Assembly: GCA_036496605.1 (NCBI GenBank)
Contig: DASXKV010000050.1
Coordinates: forward strand, 248,001 to 312,000
Length of the DNA stretch: 64,000 nt
Reading direction: 5' to 3'
From: Gemmatimonadaceae bacterium
Lineage (GTDB): Bacteria > Gemmatimonadota > Gemmatimonadetes > Gemmatimonadales > Gemmatimonadaceae
The notes under the pieces were generated by a model that made no database searches, was not told the DNA's origin, and worked only from the letters and a program-made list of their open reading frames with translations. Both the position numbers and the translations under genes were made by a program. Below are positions 60,047 to 64,000 of this stretch, in pieces (the stretch's first letter is position 1; every line of letters starts with the position of its first letter).

Positions 60047-60376
60047 TTAGGCGACCTGGCGGAATTCCGGGCTTCGCCCCTTGCGCGGAAGCAATTGGCA
60101 ATACTGGGTTCTTCGCAGAATTTCGGGACGATTGAGCTCTACCCGCGAGCCATCTCGCATCTGAAGCTCGATCTCGAAACTCGTTGCTGCCGTCTCGTGG
60201 CTCGGAGCTGGGCTCGCAGATGGTGGGTGAGATGCCGGAGCGCCACTTCGAAAGGGCCGGAGCTCATCACTGACGTCTCGCTTCTGGCGCTCGCCCTCGA
60301 CACAACTCGTCACGGAATTCCGCGAGCAACCGAGTGTTGTCATAGTGCGCCGGAGGAACTCCGCCCGCGATCCCAT
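60047..60376 (-). CDS. Uncertain short frame
   Basis: 109 codons starting at 60376, with a proline/serine-rich first half and a basic end (FEIELQMRDGSRVELNRPE, ..QYCQLLPRKGRS..). It follows the small membrane protein gene by 26 bp in the same direction. No family; the coding call is weak. Confidence 0.35.
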   Translation of the reverse strand: MGSRAEFLRRTMTTLGCSRNSVTSCVEGERQKRDVSDELRPFRSGAPASHPPSASPAPSHETAATSFEIELQMRDGSRVELNRPEILRRTQYCQLLPRKGRSPEFRQVA

Positions 60377-60402
60377 CGTCCACGCGTCGGCGCCGCAATC
60401 GA

Positions 60403-60693
60403 TCAGAGAAATGGGAAGACGAGCGCGAGCAGCCAGAGCACGACGCCGCCGATGAGGGCGAGCCGCAACGGCGCGCGTGCGAACAGCGATCGCGGTCCGC
60501 CATCGCCGAGCCAGCTCCAGGTCAGGAACAACGCGACGCCGATCGGCGCGAGCCCGGCGTAGCCGATCCAGAGGGCGGTGATCTTTACGTCCTTCGTGCG
60601 ACCGAGCAGGCGAACGACGATGACGGCTGCAACGAAGATCGAGCAGCTGAGGAGCCAGAATCGGCCGACCTGGCGTGCGGTCAAAGTTCTCAT
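60403..60693 (-). CDS. Small membrane protein
   Basis: 96 residues with three hydrophobic segments (FWLLSCSIFVAAVIVVRLL; ALWIGYAGLAPIGVALFLTWSWL; LRLALIGGVVLWLLALVFPFL) and a short polar start. Start MRTLTARQVG at 60693. Family not recognised; located downstream of the ADOP gene on the same strand. Confidence 0.6.
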   Translation of the reverse strand: MRTLTARQVGRFWLLSCSIFVAAVIVVRLLGRTKDVKITALWIGYAGLAPIGVALFLTWSWLGDGGPRSLFARAPLRLALIGGVVLWLLALVFPFL

Positions 60694-60780
60694 CACGCGT
60701 CCCGTTGAGTACATGCACAAACTGTCCTGGGTGCACGCGACGGCCCATCCGTCAGATGACGTAGGTGTTTGCCTCCTGTC

Positions 60781-63225
60781 CTACTCCGATTGTAACGCAC
60801 TCGCTGGATTCAACCGCGCGGCGCGAGCGGCGGGAATCGTGGTTGCCAGGACTGTGATCGCGGTAATTAGCAGCGTGGCAATTGCCAGGATCAACGGATC
60901 CGACGCGCGAATGGCGTATACACGATTGGAGATGAGCTGGCCGGAGAAATAGGCCAGCCCGATTCCGAGCGCGGCACCGACGAGACCGAGTATCACCCCT
61001 TGCCGCATAACGAGCAGGAACACGGAGCGCGGCGACGCGCCGAGGGCGAGACGTGTGGCCATTTCCTCACGCCGCAGCGAACCGGCGTACGAGACAACTC
61101 CGTAAATTCCAACCGCCGCAAGCACGATCGCGATGCTTCCGAAGATCAGCATCAGCGCCATCCCGAGCTCCTGCCGCCGGAGTGTGCCGCCGACGAGATC
61201 CGACGCGAGCTCGAAATCGAGCGCCATCGTCGGGTTGAGCTTCCGTACCTCGGCGCGGATGGCTCGCTCGACGGCGCCCGGGTCCGATCGTGACGTGGAC
61301 ACGACGGCGGTCACGCGCGGAAGCGGAAACTGCGTCAGCGGTTGATAGAAAGTGGGTTCCGCGGGATCGGCGAGAGACTTCTGCCTAACGTCGCCGACCA
61401 CGCCGACAATCGTCACCTCGTTCTTCGGATTGGGCGCCGGATATCCAGCGGAGAATTGCACGCCGATCGGGTCTCGGCCCTTGAGGTAGCGATCGACGAA
61501 CAGGCGGTTGACGATCGCGACCCGTACAGTGTTGGGGAGATCGCCTGAACCGAAATCGCGACCCTTGACGAGCGGCGTGCCCATCGCGGTGAAGAGTCCC
61601 GCGCTGACGACGCGTTGGCGCGTGCCCGGCGCACTGGCCGCGTCAAACGGTTCGCCATGGAACTGCGCCAGCAGCGAGCTCTCGAGCGTGCCGCGCATGG
61701 GATACGCCGAGACCAGCCCGGCCTCGGCGACGCCGCGGACACTCCGCACCGCCGTCAAGAGATCGAGCTGTGCCTGGCTCACGGCGGCGGGCGTGCGAAA
61801 TTGCGGACCGAGGAACGACGCGTCGAACAACAACCGCTTGTCGGTCACGAACCCGATGTCCGTGTTGCGGAGATTCGCGAATCCGCGAACGAGCCAGCCG
61901 GCGCCGGCGAGCAACATGATTGCCAGCGCGACTTCGGCCACCGTCATCGCCATGAGCCAGCGTGTCGTGCCGCGGCCGGCGCTCGCCGACCGTGAGCTGT
62001 CGTTCATGAGTGTTTTCATATCGCTACGCAGCAAGCGCAGCGCCGGAGCAAGCCCTATAATTGCGCCGGTGACGACGAGCACCGCGAGCGAGAAGAGCAG
62101 AACGCGCGCATCGAATTGCACCGCATCCAGACGCGGTAGCTTCGACGCGCCGATCGCGAGCAGCGCGCGGAGACCCAGCGCCCCAAGGGCGACCCCGACG
62201 ATCGTGCCGGCAACCGACAGGACCATCGACTCCGTCAGGAGCTGGCGAACCAGCCGTCCCCATCCAGCGCCTAACGCCGCCCGCACGGCCATCTCGCGCG
62301 CCCTCGCCGCGCCGCGCGCGAGCAACAGATTGGCGACGTTCACGCATGCGAGGAGCAGGAGCAGCCCCGTCGCCGACATGACGATGATCAGGATCGGCCC
62401 GAGATCGCCGACGATCGAGTCAACGAGCGGCCGCGGGACATAGACTCGGTTGCGGTCCGACGCGGGAAAGTCGGCGGCGAGGCCGCCAACGACCGTCGCC
62501 ATCTGGCCTTTCGCGCGCTCGATCGTCGTCCCATGTCGCAGGCGCATGAATCCTTCCTGCCCGTGGTTGACGTCGGTGGTCGGCACTGGCTGTGCAACCC
62601 AAATGTCGGCGCCGTGTGGAATGTCGAAGTCGCGCGGCGCGACGCCGGAAACGGTCGAGTTGAATTCGGCGAAGTGGATCGGCTTCCCAACCACTGCGGG
62701 ATCGCTGTGGTAGAACTGCTTCCACATCCGGGTCGAGATCACGATCGCCGGCGGTGGTCCGGGCTGCGGCGGTGCATTGGGCGGCGGTGGCGGGAGTACC
62801 TTGAAGTCGTCGTGCGAGAAGCCACCTGCGGTCATCGGGAGACCGAACAGCTCGAAGAACCCTTCGCTCACCGCCTGAACCTGCACGTGCGAGGGCGTTC
62901 CATCTGCCGCGAGAAGCGTCGCGTCGAACGACTGGAGTCCCGCCGCGCGCTCGATGGAGAGTTTGGGATCGTTCAGGCGGTAGATCTCTGCGCCCGACAG
63001 AAGCCCCGTCGTGACACGGCCGTCCGTGAGAGCCGTTCGCAGGCTGTAGAGGTCCTCCGCGTTTGGATACGGGAGCGGCTTGAGAAGGACAGCGCTCAGC
63101 GTCGTGAAAATTGCCGTCGTGGCGCCGATGCCTAACGCTAGTGTGACGATGGCCGTGAGCGGGAATCCCGGCGCACGGCGGAAGGCGCGGAGTGTAACGC
63201 GGATGTCCTGAAGCAGCGTTTCCAT
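60781..63225 (-). CDS. MacB/ADOP-family ABC transporter permease
   Basis: 814 residues of the acidobacterial-type duplicated permease (ADOP): starts with LLQDIRVTLRAFRRAPGFPLTAIVTLALGIGATTAIF, then a MacB-type periplasmic domain, a FtsX-like block (TGLLLLLACVNVANLLLARGAARAREMAVRAALGAGWGRL) and, near the end, a second FtsX block (YAGSLRREEMATRLALGASPRSVFLLVMRQGVILG). The cognate ATPase is not in the window. Substrate unknown. Confidence 0.9.
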   Translation of the reverse strand: METLLQDIRVTLRAFRRAPGFPLTAIVTLALGIGATTAIFTTLSAVLLKPLPYPNAEDLYSLRTALTDGRVTTGLLSGAEIYRLNDPKLSIERAAGLQSFDATLLAADGTPSHVQVQAVSEGFFELFGLPMTAGGFSHDDFKVLPPPPPNAPPQPGPPPAIVISTRMWKQFYHSDPAVVGKPIHFAEFNSTVSGVAPRDFDIPHGADIWVAQPVPTTDVNHGQEGFMRLRHGTTIERAKGQMATVVGGLAADFPASDRNRVYVPRPLVDSIVGDLGPILIIVMSATGLLLLLACVNVANLLLARGAARAREMAVRAALGAGWGRLVRQLLTESMVLSVAGTIVGVALGALGLRALLAIGASKLPRLDAVQFDARVLLFSLAVLVVTGAIIGLAPALRLLRSDMKTLMNDSSRSASAGRGTTRWLMAMTVAEVALAIMLLAGAGWLVRGFANLRNTDIGFVTDKRLLFDASFLGPQFRTPAAVSQAQLDLLTAVRSVRGVAEAGLVSAYPMRGTLESSLLAQFHGEPFDAASAPGTRQRVVSAGLFTAMGTPLVKGRDFGSGDLPNTVRVAIVNRLFVDRYLKGRDPIGVQFSAGYPAPNPKNEVTIVGVVGDVRQKSLADPAEPTFYQPLTQFPLPRVTAVVSTSRSDPGAVERAIRAEVRKLNPTMALDFELASDLVGGTLRRQELGMALMLIFGSIAIVLAAVGIYGVVSYAGSLRREEMATRLALGASPRSVFLLVMRQGVILGLVGAALGIGLAYFSGQLISNRVYAIRASDPLILAIATLLITAITVLATTIPAARAARLNPASALQSE

Positions 63226-63269
63226 TTCCTGGACTCCTCAGCTGGTGGGGCGCATAGCGTGGAAGGCGC

Positions 63270-64000
63270 CTAACGACTCAGGCGCAGCACGAGCGGCTGG
63301 ACAATCTCGCCCGGCGCGATCGTAACGGTGGTGGTGGAGAGCTCGGAGCCGCGCGACGCCTTGACGAGGAGCAGCGTGCCGGTGGGGACGTTGCAGATGC
63401 GGAACCAGCCGTCGTCTCGGGTGTCGGCGTGGGCGTCGCCGCCGGGCCATTCGACGGCGACACGGGCGTGCGCGACGAGCGTGCTGTCGCCGAACCAGAC
63501 GCGTCCGGCCACAACCGCCCGGTCCTTCTCCAGCGCATCGACCTGGCAGACGGTCGCGGCGGCGGCGGCCAACGGGATGAGATTGACGCGCGCGTCGACA
63601 ACCTCGTTAGGCTTGGCGGTGACGGCGACGCGCGCGGGCACGGCGTCGATGATCTCGTGGAGTGCCGTCGTGGCCTCGAACAGGTACTCGCCGGGGAGCA
63701 CTTGCTCGAACCGGACGTGGGCGCCGGCGTCGGCGTCGGCCTCGTAGGGCGAGCCGACGAGCCTAACGATGGCCCCGGCGGCGGGCTTGGCGTTGCCGTC
63801 AGCGGAGAGGGCGGCGAAAACGCGGACGGTGCCCGTTTCCTTTCGCCAGAGGACTGTTTGGGTGGAGTCGCCGCGCTTGACCGCGCGGAGGTCGCCGCCC
63901 GCGACTCGGACGACATCGGTCGTGAGTCGCCAGCGTCCGCGGCGCCCCGCGCTCACCGGCATGGGCTCGAGCCCGCGCATCGCGGACGTGTGGAGCGTGC
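63270..64000 (-). CDS. Carboxypeptidase-regulatory-like protein (5' end outside window)
   Basis: The frame is open to the right edge of the window (upstream of the ATG at 63980 it continues), so this is the C-terminal part of a larger protein. It contains GDLRAVKRGD, repeated beta-sandwich modules: AAGAIVRLVGSPYEADADAGAHVRFEQVLPGEY, then VVAGRVWFGDSTLVAHARVAVEWPGGDAHADTRDDG and FRICNVPTGTLLLVKASRG. Such domains often precede TonB receptors or stand alone as surface proteins. Confidence 0.6.
   Translation of the reverse strand, partial: TLHTSAMRGLEPMPVSAGRRGRWRLTTDVVRVAGGDLRAVKRGDSTQTVLWRKETGTVRVFAALSADGNAKPAAGAIVRLVGSPYEADADAGAHVRFEQVLPGEYLFEATTALHEIIDAVPARVAVTAKPNEVVDARVNLIPLAAAAATVCQVDALEKDRAVVAGRVWFGDSTLVAHARVAVEWPGGDAHADTRDDGWFRICNVPTGTLLLVKASRGSELSTTTVTIAPGEIVQPLVLRLSR

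Larger units (their letters stand above)
1456..63765. repeat. Over-represented heptamer CCTAACG/CGTTAGG scattered through the window
   Basis: Read by eye, about 63 copies on the two strands together. Approximate positions include 1456, 2109, 2962, 4910, 5781, 6163, 9127, 10714, 11829, 12661, 12811, 16330, 18050, 18192, 19262, 20713, 21914, 22376, 25077, 26063, 26369, 26847, 27679, 28172, 28384, 28927, 31128, 32139, 32827, 33958, 34598, 35007, 35122, 36149, 37967, 39217, 39939, 40585, 40809, 42115, 42337, 43113, 43492, 44450, 45142, 45664, 48202, 48779, 49602, 53236, 55049, 56941, 58464, 58783, 59461, 59559, 60046, 61383, 62269, 63129, 63268, 63606, 63759. Many extend to GCCTAACG. Confidence 0.8.

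Noticed and set aside
60095-60562. Plus-strand frame of 155 codons opposite the 60403 membrane gene
   Set aside because: No motif, and the minus-strand membrane protein has clear hydrophobic segments and a consistent start.
1-64000. CRISPR arrays, tRNA or rRNA genes
   Set aside because: No regularly spaced 25-40-bp repeats and no cloverleaf or rRNA-like sequence were recognised.
1-64000. Transposases, integrases or phage genes
   Set aside because: None of the translated frames shows DDE, HUH or tyrosine-recombinase motifs; the only mobile-looking sequences are small intergenic repeats.

Overview
The window is a high-GC (about 65%, by eye), densely packed bacterial chromosome segment with no rRNA, tRNA, IS element or CRISPR array that I can see. 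A DUF4249-like protein coupled to a SusC-like TonB receptor, a MacB/ADOP-type ABC permease, many small lipoproteins, DinB proteins, tandem RDD proteins, a bactofilin and DUF2092/DUF4397 proteins suggest Gemmatimonadota, with Acidobacteriota as the alternative. This placement is inferred from gene content only.

The most interesting part is the left edge (2-7414, + strand): eight tightly overlapping genes that read as a small-molecule biosynthesis and export operon. They are a reductase tail (SDR/thioester-reductase-like, cut by the window edge), a free-standing carrier protein, a seryl-tRNA-synthetase-like amino acid:carrier-protein ligase with an intact Cys/Glu/Cys zinc set, two ferritin-like diiron proteins, a BtaA/DUF3419-like 3-amino-3-carboxypropyl transferase, a tandem GNAT and an MMPL exporter. 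I know of no described pathway with this combination.

7.4-24.4 kb: a TPR lipid- or surface-associated protein and glpK/glpF (glycerol uptake); a large Ig-like/jelly-roll lipoprotein; a minus-strand asparagine/aspartate catabolic operon (aspA, ansB, porin, DUF4239-like); a DUF2092 protein with a Gly-rich repeat protein; a Ser/Thr kinase-BRCT fusion; a nitrilase; a DUF4397 lipoprotein. 24.4-41.7 kb: YdjC deacetylase, GH20 hexosaminidase, VOC, CPBP protease, methyltransferase, a TonB receptor/DUF4249 pair, and a decayed second copy of the methyltransferase-to-30577 block at 35.0-35.7 kb; then GNAT, bactofilin, DUF5946, ICMT-like and PspC genes. 41.7-52.8 kb: a lipoprotein, a retropepsin-like protease, DinB, an OGFr-domain protein, sirtuin, a LOG-like protein with a leaderless promoter, GNAT, two RDD paralogs, Uma2, DJ-1/PfpI, a double YbjQ protein and a RES/Xre toxin-antitoxin pair with 13-bp operator repeats. 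52.8-64 kb: an M13 peptidase, a HELAE lipoprotein, several decayed genes (beta-lactamase tail, a gene with an in-frame TGA, a frameshifted Clp_N protein), GNAT, an ADOP permease and a truncated carboxypeptidase-regulatory-like protein.

Two sequence-scale signals cut across the genes. The heptamer CCTAACG/CGTTAGG occurs about 63 times, roughly eight times the number expected from base composition, mostly inside coding sequence and at the cost of rare CTA/TTA/AGG codons. A family of G-rich intergenic elements (GGGGCTAGGGGCTAG type, some with four G-runs) recurs five times, three of them directly upstream of start codons.
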